Counted from the stretch's first letter, positions 41,034 through 50,502 are shown. The stretch is DNA of 64,000 nucleotides from Pelagibacteraceae bacterium AG-390-L03 (GCA_003279685.1 QCHA01000001.1:526001-590000); one strand, 5' to 3'. Made by a program: numbers and translations. The notes: generated from the letters alone by a model not told the origin.

Positions 41034-42200
41034 ATGAGCTATTTAGCAAAAAATTATAATAGAAAAAAAATTTCATTTAAATATGGAAAGGGAAGTTTTT
41101 TATATTCAACTAATGGAAAAAAATATTTAGATTTTGTTCAAGGTATAGCTGTGAATTCTTTAGGACATGCACATCCTAAATTAGTAAATGCTGTAAACAA
41201 ACAATCAAAAAAACTTTGGCATGTTTCAAATGCATTTCAAATTCCAGAAGGAGAAATGTTAGCAAAGAAACTAGCCAAAAAAACTTTTGCTGACTATGTT
41301 ATGTTTCAAAATAGTGGTGCAGAGGCAACAGAAGCAGCAATAAAAGCCGCTAGAAGATATTTTTATTCGATTGGAAAACCTAAAAAAAATAGAATTTTAT
41401 GCGTTAAAAATAGTTTTCATGGCAGAACACTAGCAGCAATATATGCGAGTGGTTCCAAAAAAATGACTGAAGGTTTTGGACCAAAAGTAACTGGTTTTGA
41501 TCATTTTGATTTTGGTAACCATAAATCTTTAAAAAATAAAATAACAAAATATACTGCTGCTATAATGGTCGAAACTATTATGGGTGAGGGAGGAATTAAA
41601 GTAATTCCTGATTGGTGCTTAAAAGAGCTTAAAAAAATTTGTGTTAAAAAAAATGTATTATTAATATTGGATGAAGTACAATGTGGAATTGGAAGATCAG
41701 GTGATTTCTTTGCTTTTGAAAAATCTAAGGTAAAACCAGATATTGTTCCTATTGCAAAAGGTATAGGTGGAGGATTTCCAATTGGAGCAGTTTTAATGAA
41801 CAAAAAAGTTGCCTCAGGAATGACAGCTGGAACTCATGGTTCTACTTTTGGAGGCAATCCATTAGCAATGACTGTTGGTAATTCAGTAATGGATATAATT
41901 TCAAATAAGAAATTTTTAAAAAATGTCAAAAGTATTTCAGAATATTTTTTATATAATCTTAATAAAATTCAAAATAAATATCCTAATGTTATTAAAGAAA
42001 TAAGAGGCAGAGGTTTATTGATTGGAATACAGCTTAAAGCTGATCAAACAAAATTTATAAAGAAGCTTATGGACAATAATTTATTAACAATAAGAGCGGC
42101 TGAAAATGTTGTTAGAATTTTACCACCACTTAATGTAAAAAAGAGTGAAATCAACCAATCTTTAAAAATTATTAAAAAAGTTTGTTCAGAATTTAATTAA
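41034..42200 (+). CDS. argD: Acetylornithine aminotransferase
   Basis: A 388-residue class III PLP aminotransferase of arginine synthesis that may also serve as succinyl-DAP aminotransferase. FVQGIAVNSLGHAHPKLV, QNSGAEATEAAIKAAR, SFHGRTLAAIYASG, LILDEVQCGIGRSG and the PLP lysine in PIAKGIGGGFPIGAVL are visible. argF follows 1 bp later. Confidence 0.95.
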   Translation: MSYLAKNYNRKKISFKYGKGSFLYSTNGKKYLDFVQGIAVNSLGHAHPKLVNAVNKQSKKLWHVSNAFQIPEGEMLAKKLAKKTFADYVMFQNSGAEATEAAIKAARRYFYSIGKPKKNRILCVKNSFHGRTLAAIYASGSKKMTEGFGPKVTGFDHFDFGNHKSLKNKITKYTAAIMVETIMGEGGIKVIPDWCLKELKKICVKKNVLLILDEVQCGIGRSGDFFAFEKSKVKPDIVPIAKGIGGGFPIGAVLMNKKVASGMTAGTHGSTFGGNPLAMTVGNSVMDIISNKKFLKNVKSISEYFLYNLNKIQNKYPNVIKEIRGRGLLIGIQLKADQTKFIKKLMDNNLLTIRAAENVVRILPPLNVKKSEINQSLKIIKKVCSEFN

Positions 42201-42201
42201 A

Positions 42202-43131
42202 ATGAAACATTTTATAAATTTAAAAGATATCCCAGCTAAAGATCTCAGAAAGATTATTGTTGATGCAAAAAAAAGAAAAAAACTTAGAAGAAATTTAAGC
42301 ACCTTAGAGGTTGATAAAGGGTCTCCACTAAAAGGTAAAATACTTATCCAAATGTTTGAAAAAGCAAGTTCTAGAACAAGAATAAGTTTTTATTTGGCAA
42401 TAAAGCAACTTGGAGGCGGAACTTTAACCCTAAGATCGAATGAATTACATCTTGGTCAAGGTGGTGAAAGCATATCTGATACAGCTAAAATACTCTCAAC
42501 TTATGGTGATGGTTTTATGTTGAGAACAGATAGTGATAAAAAAATTGAAGATTTTAAAAATTATTTATCAATTCCAGTAATAAATGGCTTAAGTCCATCT
42601 TCACATCCAACTCAAGTTTTGTCAGATGTTTTTACTGCTGAAGAAATAAAGAAAAAACCGATTTCAAAATTAAATATTTGCTGGATTGGAGATTCTAATA
42701 ATGTCTTAGACAGTTTAATCGCAGCATCTGTTAAATTTTCATTTAAACTTAACATAGGATGTCCCAAAAATTTTGAACCTGGAAAGGAAGTTAGAGCTTG
42801 GGTAAAGAAAAATAATAAAAAGATGTTTATTTATAATGACCCAATAAAAGCTGCTATTGGAGCTGATGTTATATTTTCAGATAAAGTTATATCTTTAAAT
42901 GATAAAGTAAATAAAAAGAAAAAAATTGAACAATTCGAGAAATTTAAGATAGATAAAAAATTAATGAGCTATGCAAAGAAAGATTGTATTTTTCTCCACT
43001 GTTTGCCTCGTGGATCTGAAGTAAGTGATGAAGTTTTTTTAGGAGAAAAATCTCACGTTTGGCAACAAGCTCTTAATAGAGTTCATGTTCAAAAAAGTAT
43101 TTTATTATATTGTTTTGGAAAATTAAGGTAG
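42202..43131 (+). CDS. argF: Ornithine carbamoyltransferase
   Basis: A 309-residue transcarbamylase making citrulline. The carbamoyl-phosphate site is FEKASSRTRISFYLA (Ser-x-Arg-Thr-Arg), then HPTQVLSDVFTAEE and the catalytic Cys in FLHCLPRGSEVSDEVF. It forms an argD-argF pair; its 3' end overlaps the convergent cytochrome gene by 9 bp. Confidence 0.96.
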   Translation: MKHFINLKDIPAKDLRKIIVDAKKRKKLRRNLSTLEVDKGSPLKGKILIQMFEKASSRTRISFYLAIKQLGGGTLTLRSNELHLGQGGESISDTAKILSTYGDGFMLRTDSDKKIEDFKNYLSIPVINGLSPSSHPTQVLSDVFTAEEIKKKPISKLNICWIGDSNNVLDSLIAASVKFSFKLNIGCPKNFEPGKEVRAWVKKNNKKMFIYNDPIKAAIGADVIFSDKVISLNDKVNKKKKIEQFEKFKIDKKLMSYAKKDCIFLHCLPRGSEVSDEVFLGEKSHVWQQALNRVHVQKSILLYCFGKLR

Positions 43132-43662
43132 TGGTACTGGACTATCTGAATTTTGATTTAAGTATTTTATAACTGAAGCTCTATCTTTTTCTTTTCTTAA
43201 TCCAGCAAATGCCATTTTTGTTCCTTTAATCCATTTAGCAGGTTTAATTAAGTAACCATTTAATTCTTCAAAAGTCCATTCTTTTTCAAATGATACTAAG
43301 GCTTTAGAATATTTATAATCTGAAACAGCACCAGTTTTTCTTCCAACTACATTATACAAAGCAGGACCAATGTTATTTTTCCCACCTTTAACGATTGAAT
43401 GACATGCGGCACATTTTTTAAAAACTTTTTCACCTAAAGCAATATCTCCCATCGCCATTAATGCTGCGATATCAATTTCTTCTTCTACAGCTGTCTTTGA
43501 AGATGATGATACAGTTGTAGCTTGCTCGACTTCAACTTTGTATCCAGGAGTATTAGGTTTTTCCACATGAAATATGACATTTGATAATTTACCAATACCA
43601 ATGACCAAAAGCGCAACCATTAATACAGCAGCTACAATTTTATTAATTTCAAAAGAATCCAT
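43123..43662 (-). CDS. Membrane-anchored c-type cytochrome
   Basis: A 179-residue class I cytochrome c. An uncleaved-looking N-terminal helix (IVAAVLMVALLVIGIGKLSNVIF, about 7-29) acts as signal anchor; a spacer follows, then the haem site CAACHS, GGKNNIGPALYNVVGRKTG and the axial Met region KGTKMAFAG. It resembles CycM/cytochrome c552 of alphaproteobacteria, which carries electrons between bc1 and terminal oxidase. Confidence 0.9.
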   Translation of the reverse strand: MDSFEINKIVAAVLMVALLVIGIGKLSNVIFHVEKPNTPGYKVEVEQATTVSSSSKTAVEEEIDIAALMAMGDIALGEKVFKKCAACHSIVKGGKNNIGPALYNVVGRKTGAVSDYKYSKALVSFEKEWTFEELNGYLIKPAKWIKGTKMAFAGLRKEKDRASVIKYLNQNSDSPVPLP

Positions 43663-43732
43663 TTTTTTTAAATATTATTTTGGAAGATATATCACGATAA
43701 ATTAAAAAATTACTAAAATTTAATGTATAAAT

Positions 43733-43762
43733 TTGCCTCTATTTCTATTTAATAGGTATAAT
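43733..43762 (+). promoter_or_regulatory. Sigma-70-type promoter of kdsB-pheA
   Basis: -35 TTGCCT (43733-43738), 18-bp spacer, -10 TATAAT (43757-43762). The kdsB ATG follows 16 bp after the -10, so the leader would be about 10 nt. Confidence 0.6.
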
Positions 43763-43778
43763 AATAATTCAATTATTA

Positions 43779-44510
43779 ATGAAAACGTTAACTATTATAC
43801 CCTCACGATTGTCAGCAACTAGGCTGCCAGGCAAACCTTTATTAAAGATAAATGATTTATCAATTATATCGCATGTATTTAAAAGAGCTCAGGAAGCAAA
43901 TATTGGTGAAGTAGTTGTTGCGGCGGAGGATCAAGAAATAGTGGATGACGTTGTTAAAAATGGAGGTAGAGCCATTTTAACAGGCAAAAATCATAAAACA
44001 GGAACCGATAGAATTTATGAGGCATTGCAAAAATTAGAAGTAAAAAATGTAGATTTGATAATGAATTTACAAGGTGATGAACCATCAATTAATATTGAGG
44101 ACATTAAAAATCTAAACAAAAAAATGGTTAGTAATCGATCTAAAATGGGTACCTTAGCTGCTAAAATGAAAGATCTTAACGATTTAGATAATGAAAATGT
44201 TGTAAAAGTTATAACTAACGAAAATTTAAACAATGATGGGTTTTCTGAAGCAAAGAATTTTTTAAGAAGATCTTCAGAAGTGGCAAATATCTATCATCAT
44301 ATTGGAATTTATTGCTATTCAACTGAAACACTAAAAAAATTTGTTCAATTAAATCAATCTAAAAATGAAATTGAAAGTAGATTAGAGCAGTTAAGGGCAT
44401 TAGATAACAATATTGAAATTAATGTTGCGCTTGCAAGCTCCTCTCCAATAGGAGTTGACACGAAAGAAGATTATCTAGCCTTAAAAAAAATTATGGAATA
44501 TAAAGTTTAA
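43779..44510 (+). CDS. kdsB: 3-deoxy-manno-octulosonate cytidylyltransferase
   Basis: A 243-residue enzyme activating Kdo as CMP-Kdo for lipid A attachment. The N-terminal TIIPSRLSATRLPGKPL, NLQGDEPSI, YHHIGIYCYSTETLKKF and ESRLEQLRAL segments are diagnostic. With kdsD in the window this shows LPS core synthesis is kept. It shares one base with pheA (TAATG). Confidence 0.95.
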   Translation: MKTLTIIPSRLSATRLPGKPLLKINDLSIISHVFKRAQEANIGEVVVAAEDQEIVDDVVKNGGRAILTGKNHKTGTDRIYEALQKLEVKNVDLIMNLQGDEPSINIEDIKNLNKKMVSNRSKMGTLAAKMKDLNDLDNENVVKVITNENLNNDGFSEAKNFLRRSSEVANIYHHIGIYCYSTETLKKFVQLNQSKNEIESRLEQLRALDNNIEINVALASSSPIGVDTKEDYLALKKIMEYKV

Positions 44511-45346
44511 TGGCAAAGATTTATTTTCAAGGCACTTTTGGGGCATATTCGCATTTAGCTGCATTGTCAGTTGATCCAGATGCAGAAATAATTCCATGTA
44601 AAACATTTGATGATTGTTTTAATAAAGCAAGTCTTGAGCCAGATTGTAGAATAATTATACCTGAGTCTAATAGAATTACGGGAAATATTGGTATTGAATA
44701 TTTAATCTTTAAGCACAGACTAAATATTTATAAAGAACATTTTCAAAAAATAGAACACAACTTATTGGGTCAGCCCGGGGTAAAGCTTAGTGATATCAAA
44801 GAAGTATACTCACATGCTCAAGGATTGTCTCAATGTTCAAAATTTATAAAAGACAATAATATAGCAGAACATATTCGAGCAGACACAGCAGGCTCTGCAG
44901 AAATGATTTCAAAAACCAAAGATATTAAGCAAGCTGCTATTGCTTCTTCTTTGAGTGCTAAAATTTATGGATTAGATATTATTAAAAAAAATATAGAAAA
45001 TGAAAGTGGCAATTTAACAAGATTTTTAATAATGGGTAAAAATATTTCTCAACCTGAATTTGGAGACAATAAATATATTACTTCTTTTTTATTTAAACTT
45101 AAAAGTAAACCAGCCGCATTATATCAAGCTCTTAGTGGACCTAGCTTAAATGGTGTCAATTTAACTAAATTGCAAAGTTATCCTGAAAAAAATACTTTCG
45201 ACTCGTATTTTTTCTTATGCGATTTAGAAGGGCATATAGAAGATCCAAAAGTCCAAAAATCTTTAGAGGAGCTAGGGCTTCATTGTGAAGATTTTCACGT
45301 CTTAGGTGTTTTTGAGGCGGATAAGATAAGAGAGAAAAAAAATTAA
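44510..45346 (+). CDS. pheA: Prephenate dehydratase
   Basis: A 278-residue monofunctional enzyme: the periplasmic-binding-like catalytic domain starts FQGTFGAYSHLAAL, with NESGNLTRFLIMG; a C-terminal ACT domain covers about 190-278. The ACT motifs that bind phenylalanine are altered: family ESRP reads QSYP, and the GAL region reads GPSLNG, so feedback control may be weak. It pairs with kdsB; 4.5S RNA follows. Confidence 0.93.
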   Translation: MAKIYFQGTFGAYSHLAALSVDPDAEIIPCKTFDDCFNKASLEPDCRIIIPESNRITGNIGIEYLIFKHRLNIYKEHFQKIEHNLLGQPGVKLSDIKEVYSHAQGLSQCSKFIKDNNIAEHIRADTAGSAEMISKTKDIKQAAIASSLSAKIYGLDIIKKNIENESGNLTRFLIMGKNISQPEFGDNKYITSFLFKLKSKPAALYQALSGPSLNGVNLTKLQSYPEKNTFDSYFFLCDLEGHIEDPKVQKSLEELGLHCEDFHVLGVFEADKIREKKN

Positions 45347-45353
45347 TCTTTTC

Positions 45354-45383
45354 TTGTAGAATAGAAAATATAACTGCTATAAT
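45354..45383 (+). promoter_or_regulatory. Promoter of the 4.5S RNA gene
   Basis: -35 TTGTAG (45354-45359), 18-bp spacer, perfect -10 TATAAT (45378-45383). The predicted start at about 45390 matches the first base of the RNA stem. Confidence 0.7.
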
Positions 45384-45389
45384 AGTTCT

Positions 45390-45473
45390 GGAGGCTAGAG
45401 GTGGATGCTGCTTGAACCCGACCAGATCCTAACGGAAGCAGTCGTAGAGACAGTTATTCAGGTTCTAGTCTCC
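45390..45473 (+). ncRNA. ffs: Signal recognition particle RNA (4.5S, small bacterial type)
   Basis: The ends pair (GGAGGCTAGA with TCTAGTCTCC) and the apex holds the conserved Ffh-binding domain: GACCAGATCC opposite AACGGAAGCAGTC, equivalent to the E. coli CAGGTCCGGAAGGAAGCAG loop. About 84 nt, without an Alu domain. It lies 14 bp before dnaX, a classic alphaproteobacterial location, with its own promoter and no obvious terminator. Confidence 0.9.
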
Positions 45474-45487
45474 TTAAAACAAATTAA

Positions 45488-47158
45488 ATGAACAATAATT
45501 CTAAAGTATTAGCATTAAAATATAGACCTCAAACTTTTGAGTCTCTTATAGGCCAGGAAGTAGTAGCCGAAACTATTATAAATTCAATTAAAGCAGACAA
45601 GGTGCCTAATGCTTATTTATTTACTGGTATTCGAGGCATAGGCAAGACCACGACTGCAAGAATTGTTGCTAAAGCACTTAATTGTTTAAATGGAATTGAC
45701 AAACTTTGTAAAAAAAATTTTTGTGAAAATTGTGAGGCAATAATTAACTCAAGTCATATAGATGTTATGGAGATAGATGCCGCTTCAAACACCGGTGTAG
45801 ATAATGTACGTGAGCTGATTGAATTTTCTAGGTACGGGCCAACTTCATCTAAATATAAGATTTTCATAATTGATGAAGTTCATATGTTAAGCAAACAAGC
45901 ATTTAATGCTTTGCTAAAAACATTAGAAGAGCCCCCAGAATATTTAAAATTCATTTTTGCAACTACTGAAATTAAAAAAATTCCAATTACAGTAGTGTCA
46001 AGGTGTCAAAGATTTGATCTATCCAGAATTAAATCGACAGAATTGTTTGAATTTATAAAAAAAATTAAAGATAAAGAAAATGGTAAAGTATCCGATGAAG
46101 CTTTAAAGCTTATCGTAAAAATATCTGAAGGATCTGTAAGAGACGCCCTATCTTTATTAGATAGAGGTTTATTAAGTTTAGAAGATAATACAGAATTAGA
46201 TTTAAATACTGCACAAAAAATTTTTGGGTATTTTGATAAATCTCAATTAATTAATTTATTTGAATTAATATTAAAAGGAGAAGAGGAAAAAGTCATTAAT
46301 ATCTATAGAAAAATTTATGATCAAGGGGTTGAGCCAAAAGTATTTATTAATGATTTTTTGGAAATACTATATTACTTTAAAAATATAAACTCATTATCTT
46401 TAGAAAGTACAAATTTCTCACTTAATGATGAAGAGTTTTCAAAAATTAAAGTTATTTCTAATCAGGTAGATACTGAAGTTTTAATTTTATTTTGGCAGTT
46501 TGCAATATCCTCACTTGAAGAATTAGATATTGTCTCCAATCAACACTTATCAATTGAAATGTTCTTAATAAGATTAATGCACTTAAGCTCAATTAAGTTA
46601 AACAAAAATTTGGATCAAGAAGAAAGCAATGATAGTTTAGAAAATCAAACATTAGATGAGGAAAACGAGCAGAAGTCTGAGGATAATTCAATAACTGTTA
46701 ATCAAATAAAAAATATAGCTCAAGAGGAAAAACAAAAACAAGAAGCTAAACCAGAGATAAAAAAGATAGATAAAAATTTAATAAATTCATTCGATGACCT
46801 TCTTGATTTTTGTACACAAAAAAAAGAAATTAAATTAAAATATGAATTAGAAAAAAATGTAAACCTTGTAAAATTTGAAAGAAATAGAATAGAAATTTCT
46901 TTTAATGATAATTTAGATAAAGATTTTGTAAAAGATCTTTCTTCAAAACTTTATGAATGGACTGATGAAAGATGGATTATTACTTTTAGCAAATCTAAAG
47001 GTGAGATGTCAGTTAAAGAAAAACAAAAAAATAAAAAAGATGAATTAATGAATGAAGTTAAAAATTTGGAAATTTATAAGAAGGTAATGGAAAAATTTCC
47101 TGATGCAGAACTTATAGATGTTAAGTTGAATGAAAAAAAAGAGGATAAAAATGACTGA
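45488..47158 (+). CDS. dnaX: DNA polymerase III subunits gamma/tau
   Basis: A 556-residue clamp-loader ATPase. LALKYRPQTFESLIGQE, Walker A GIRGIGKTTTARI, the zinc cysteines (CLNG...CKKNFCENC), Walker B IFIIDEVHML, and LEEPPEYLKFIFATTE with sensor 1 follow. The C-terminal tail from about 380 is low-complexity Glu/Lys/Asn, and the last ~100 residues may be the tau alpha-binding region. Followed by ybaB (8-bp overlap) and recR, a standard trio. Confidence 0.96.
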   Translation: MNNNSKVLALKYRPQTFESLIGQEVVAETIINSIKADKVPNAYLFTGIRGIGKTTTARIVAKALNCLNGIDKLCKKNFCENCEAIINSSHIDVMEIDAASNTGVDNVRELIEFSRYGPTSSKYKIFIIDEVHMLSKQAFNALLKTLEEPPEYLKFIFATTEIKKIPITVVSRCQRFDLSRIKSTELFEFIKKIKDKENGKVSDEALKLIVKISEGSVRDALSLLDRGLLSLEDNTELDLNTAQKIFGYFDKSQLINLFELILKGEEEKVINIYRKIYDQGVEPKVFINDFLEILYYFKNINSLSLESTNFSLNDEEFSKIKVISNQVDTEVLILFWQFAISSLEELDIVSNQHLSIEMFLIRLMHLSSIKLNKNLDQEESNDSLENQTLDEENEQKSEDNSITVNQIKNIAQEEKQKQEAKPEIKKIDKNLINSFDDLLDFCTQKKEIKLKYELEKNVNLVKFERNRIEISFNDNLDKDFVKDLSSKLYEWTDERWIITFSKSKGEMSVKEKQKNKKDELMNEVKNLEIYKKVMEKFPDAELIDVKLNEKKEDKND

Positions 47159-47468
47159 TTTTTCTAAGATTTTAGATAAGGCAAAGGAGCTAGAGGCTAA
47201 AATGAAAGAAAGCCAAGAAAAAATTAAGGAGATTAAAGCTGAAGGAGTTTCGGGCTCTAACTCAGTTAAAATTACTCTTGATGGTGAAGGTGAGATGCAA
47301 AAAATTGAATTATCTGAAGAAATTATCAAGGAGGATAAAACAATAATTGAGGATTTAATCGTTGCAGCTCACAATAGTGCAAAATCACAGTTAAAAACAA
47401 AGACCACTGAAGAAATTTCAAAAGCCACAGGAGGTTTTGGAATTCCTGGTTTTAAATGGCCATTATAA
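47151..47468 (+). CDS. YbaB/EbfC nucleoid-associated protein
   Basis: A 105-residue DNA-binding protein: FSKILDKAKELEAKMKESQEKIKEI helix, VKITLDGEGEMQKIELS strands and the C-terminal GGFGIPGFKWP. I take ATG at 47151 (MTDFSK), overlapping the dnaX stop; an earlier in-frame start at 47130 lies deeper in dnaX. dnaX-ybaB-recR is conserved. Confidence 0.93.
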   Translation: MTDFSKILDKAKELEAKMKESQEKIKEIKAEGVSGSNSVKITLDGEGEMQKIELSEEIIKEDKTIIEDLIVAAHNSAKSQLKTKTTEEISKATGGFGIPGFKWPL

Positions 47469-47471
47469 TTA

Positions 47472-48083
47472 ATGCAGAATATTAGTGAGATTGAGGAATT
47501 AATTAAATTAATTTCAAAACTTCCAGGTCTAGGACCAAAGTCAGCAAAAAGAATAGTACTTAAACTTATTAATAATCGAGATGAATTAGTTAAACCTATG
47601 GCAAGTACATTGGCTCAAGTTTATAAAAATGTAACCAGATGTAAATCGTGTGGTTCATTAAAATCTAATTTAAATGGGTGCGTTAATTGTGAAAATTTAA
47701 AAGAAAAATATAAAAAAATTTGTGTTGTAGAGGATATTGCTGATCAGTGGTCAATTGAAAACTCAAATATTTTTCAAGGATACTTTCACATTTTAGGAGG
47801 AACAATTTCTTCTGTAGGCCAAAGAAAGGAAGATCTTTTAATAAATTCTTTAGTTGAAAGAGTAAACAGAGATTACATAGAGGAAGTTATAATTGCAACA
47901 AGTGCAACTGTTGAGGGACAAACTACAGCTTATTATATTCAAGACAGTTTAAAAAATACTAATGCTAAAGTTACTAAATTAGCACAAGGATTGCCAGTAG
48001 GTGGTGAGATTGAAAGTTTAGATGATGGAACACTATTTTCAGCTTTTAAAAATAGATCTAACCTAAATTCTAATTCAGATTAA
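47472..48083 (+). CDS. recR: Recombination protein RecR
   Basis: A 203-residue RecFOR-pathway protein: helix-hairpin-helix KLPGLGPKSAKRIVL, zinc cysteines CKSCGSL...CVNC, Toprim domain CVVEDIADQWSIE, and the C-terminal Walker-like ATSATVEGQTTAYYI and LAQGLPVGGEIESLDDGTL. Its 3' end overlaps convergent glcB by 14 bp. Confidence 0.96.
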   Translation: MQNISEIEELIKLISKLPGLGPKSAKRIVLKLINNRDELVKPMASTLAQVYKNVTRCKSCGSLKSNLNGCVNCENLKEKYKKICVVEDIADQWSIENSNIFQGYFHILGGTISSVGQRKEDLLINSLVERVNRDYIEEVIIATSATVEGQTTAYYIQDSLKNTNAKVTKLAQGLPVGGEIESLDDGTLFSAFKNRSNLNSNSD

Positions 48084-50232
48084 GTTTCTTTTTCAGTCTG
48101 TTTAAATGCAATAATGGTTCGGTATACCCTGAAGGCTGTTCTTTACCTCTAAAAATTAAATCACATGCTGTTTTAAAAGCTAAAGATCGATCAAAGTCAT
48201 CACTCATTTTAACATATTTTGGATCACTTTTATTTTGATTGTCTACAATTTTTGCCATTTCTTTCATTATTTCAGTTACTTGAATTTTAGTTGTAATTCC
48301 ATGATGTATCCAGTTAGCTATATGTTGAGAAGATATTCTAAGTGTAGCTCTATCTTCCATTAACCCAACATTATTAATATCTGGAACTTTAGAGCAACCA
48401 ACACCTTGGTCTATCCATCTTACTACATAACCAAGCAATGTTTGTGCAGAGTTTGATATTTCGCTATTAATTTCTTCTACCGACCAATTTGGTCTGTTTG
48501 CAACAGGTACTGTTAAAAGGTCATCTAGTTTTGCCTTTTCTCTTTTTATTATTTTTGATTGTTCATCAAAAATATTGGCCTCGTGATAGTGCAATGCATG
48601 TAAAGCTGCAGCTGTTGGAGAGGGAACCCAAGCACAATTAGCTCCTGCTTTTAAGTGCCCTATTTTTTGTTCCATCATATCTTTCATCTTATCTGGCATT
48701 GCCCACATTCCTTTTCCAATTTGAGCCTTTCCTGATAAGCCACATTTTAATCCAACATCAACATTGTTATTTTCATATGCTAAAATCCATTTAGAAGATT
48801 TCATATCTCCTTTCTTGATCATTGGTCCAGCTTCCATAGAAGTGTGCATTTCATCACCTGTTCGGTCTAAAAACCCAGTATTAATAAAGAAAACTCTATT
48901 TTTTAAAGTCCTAATACATTCTTTTAAATTTGATGATGTTCTTCTCTCTTCATCCATAATTCCTATTTTGCAAGTATATTTTTTTAAACCCAATACTTCT
49001 TCAACTTTTGAAAAAATTAAATCTGTAAATTCAGTTTCTTCCGGTCCGTGCATTTTAGGTTTTACTATATAGATTGATCCTGTTCTTGAGTTTGTTTTAT
49101 TTTTTAAATCATGAATTGCAGCAGCTACAGTCATAAAAGCATCCATAATACCTTCGGGTACTTCATTACCATTACTTAGAATTATTGAAGGGTTTGTCAT
49201 CAAATGACCAACGTTTCTAACTAATAAAAGACTTCTACCATGCAACTTAAGTCCTTTACCATCTTTAGAAATATAACTTCTGTTTGGATTTAATTTTCTT
49301 TCAAATAATTTACCATCTTTTTCAAACTGTGTTTTAAGATTTCCCTTCATCAAACCTAGCCAGTTTCTATAACAAACAACTTTATCTTCAGCATCTACTG
49401 CAGCAACACTATCTTCATTGTCACAAATTGTTGACACAGCAGCTTCTAAAATGATGTCACTAATTCCTGCATGATCTTGTTGAGCACTAAAAGCTCTTGG
49501 ATCTCTTAAAATTTCAATATGTAAGTTATTATTTTTTAATATAATTGCTGAAGGATTATCTGCCTCCCCTCTATGACCAATAAATTTTTGTTCTTCATCT
49601 AGATCAAATATATCAGCACCTTTTAGAGATTTTAATTTACCATTTTTCACAGCAATACTCGTAATTTTGTTCCAGCTAAGATTTTTAAGTGGAAAATACT
49701 TATCTAAAAAATCTCTTGCATATTTGATAACCATTTCTCCTCTTAAAGGATCATATCTTTCAGATACACTGTCTTCAGATTGCTCTATAACATCGGTTCC
49801 ATAAAGACTATCGTATAAACTCATCCATCTTGCATTTGCTGCGTTAAGTGCATAACGCGCATTCATAATTGGTACAACCAGTTGTGGTCCTGCTATTTTT
49901 GTTATTTCATCATCTACATTTTTAGTTTCTATTGAAAAATCTGGCCCTTCTTCTTTTAAATATCCAATTTCAAGTAAAAAATTTTTATATTCATCTAATT
50001 TAATTTCATTGCCCTTGTTTTTAATGTGCCAACCATCAATTTTTTTTTGTAAATCATCTCTAATTTTGATTAATTCTCTATTTTTAGGTTCAAGTTCATT
50101 AACATTTTTTTCAAATCCAAGCCAAAATTTATCTGAGGATATATTGGTTCCTATTAATAGTTCTTCTTCAACAAATTTTGATAAACTTTCTGAAACTTTG
50201 AGGTTATGAATATTAATATATTTATCTGGCAT
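48070..50232 (-). CDS. glcB: Malate synthase G
   Basis: A 720-residue single-chain enzyme condensing glyoxylate with acetyl-CoA to malate. Family length (about 720-730) and core segments KPKMHGPEETEFTDLIFSKVEEVLGL, GIMDEERRTSSNLKECI, FINTGFLDRTGDEMHTSMEAG and GAGANCAWVPSPTAAALHALHYH-like stretches support isoform G. It is preceded on the same strand by a tandem glycine riboswitch, linking its translation to glycine level; glyoxylate is also a precursor of glycine. Confidence 0.96.
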   Translation of the reverse strand: MPDKYINIHNLKVSESLSKFVEEELLIGTNISSDKFWLGFEKNVNELEPKNRELIKIRDDLQKKIDGWHIKNKGNEIKLDEYKNFLLEIGYLKEEGPDFSIETKNVDDEITKIAGPQLVVPIMNARYALNAANARWMSLYDSLYGTDVIEQSEDSVSERYDPLRGEMVIKYARDFLDKYFPLKNLSWNKITSIAVKNGKLKSLKGADIFDLDEEQKFIGHRGEADNPSAIILKNNNLHIEILRDPRAFSAQQDHAGISDIILEAAVSTICDNEDSVAAVDAEDKVVCYRNWLGLMKGNLKTQFEKDGKLFERKLNPNRSYISKDGKGLKLHGRSLLLVRNVGHLMTNPSIILSNGNEVPEGIMDAFMTVAAAIHDLKNKTNSRTGSIYIVKPKMHGPEETEFTDLIFSKVEEVLGLKKYTCKIGIMDEERRTSSNLKECIRTLKNRVFFINTGFLDRTGDEMHTSMEAGPMIKKGDMKSSKWILAYENNNVDVGLKCGLSGKAQIGKGMWAMPDKMKDMMEQKIGHLKAGANCAWVPSPTAAALHALHYHEANIFDEQSKIIKREKAKLDDLLTVPVANRPNWSVEEINSEISNSAQTLLGYVVRWIDQGVGCSKVPDINNVGLMEDRATLRISSQHIANWIHHGITTKIQVTEIMKEMAKIVDNQNKSDPKYVKMSDDFDRSLAFKTACDLIFRGKEQPSGYTEPLLHLNRLKKKLNLN

Positions 50233-50247
50233 AGCACTTTGTTACCC

Positions 50248-50392
50248 CATCTGTATTTTTGCCTGAGAGCTTTACTCCTTCGGCGGAAATTAATCTCTTT
50301 CCAGAGTGTTATGCTTTAATCGGTCCTTTTGCCTGAGAGTTTCCGGGGTGGTTGCTCCTTCGGCGCTAAAAAGTTGTTAGTCTCTCCCGATT
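50248..50392 (-). promoter_or_regulatory. Tandem glycine riboswitch upstream of glcB
   Basis: Two aptamers lie in tandem on the minus strand. Aptamer 1 (50318-50392) closes with AATCGG/CCGATT and has GGGAGAG, GCGCCGAAGGAGC and CTCTCAGGCAAAAGGAC. Aptamer 2 (50248-50308) has GGAAAGAG, GCCGAAGGA and CTCTCAGGCAAAA. Repeated CTCTCAGGCAAAA and GCCGAAGGAG are the glycine aptamer signature. The 3' end of aptamer 2 runs into CAGATGGGGT, 12 nt from the start codon, suggesting control of ribosome access. Confidence 0.93.
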
Positions 50393-50397
50393 AGAAA

Positions 50398-50425
50398 TTT
50401 GTATCGTTTAAATATTTGAAGTCAA
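50398..50425 (-). promoter_or_regulatory. Promoter for the glcB riboswitch transcript
   Basis: On the minus strand, -35 TTGACT (50420-50425), 16-bp spacer, -10 TACAAA (50398-50403). The expected start near 50391 coincides with the first base of the riboswitch P1 stem. Confidence 0.6.
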
Positions 50426-50502
50426 TTAATAATACTAAAAATTATTTAAAATTAACATTTTATTGCCTTTTTTATAATTTAACTTTCTATTATAAATATT
50501 TC

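Noticed and set aside
50416..50502. N-terminal extension of accA
   Set aside because: The added residues do not resemble AccA and overlap the region upstream of the glcB promoter; ATG 50503 gives the normal N-terminus.
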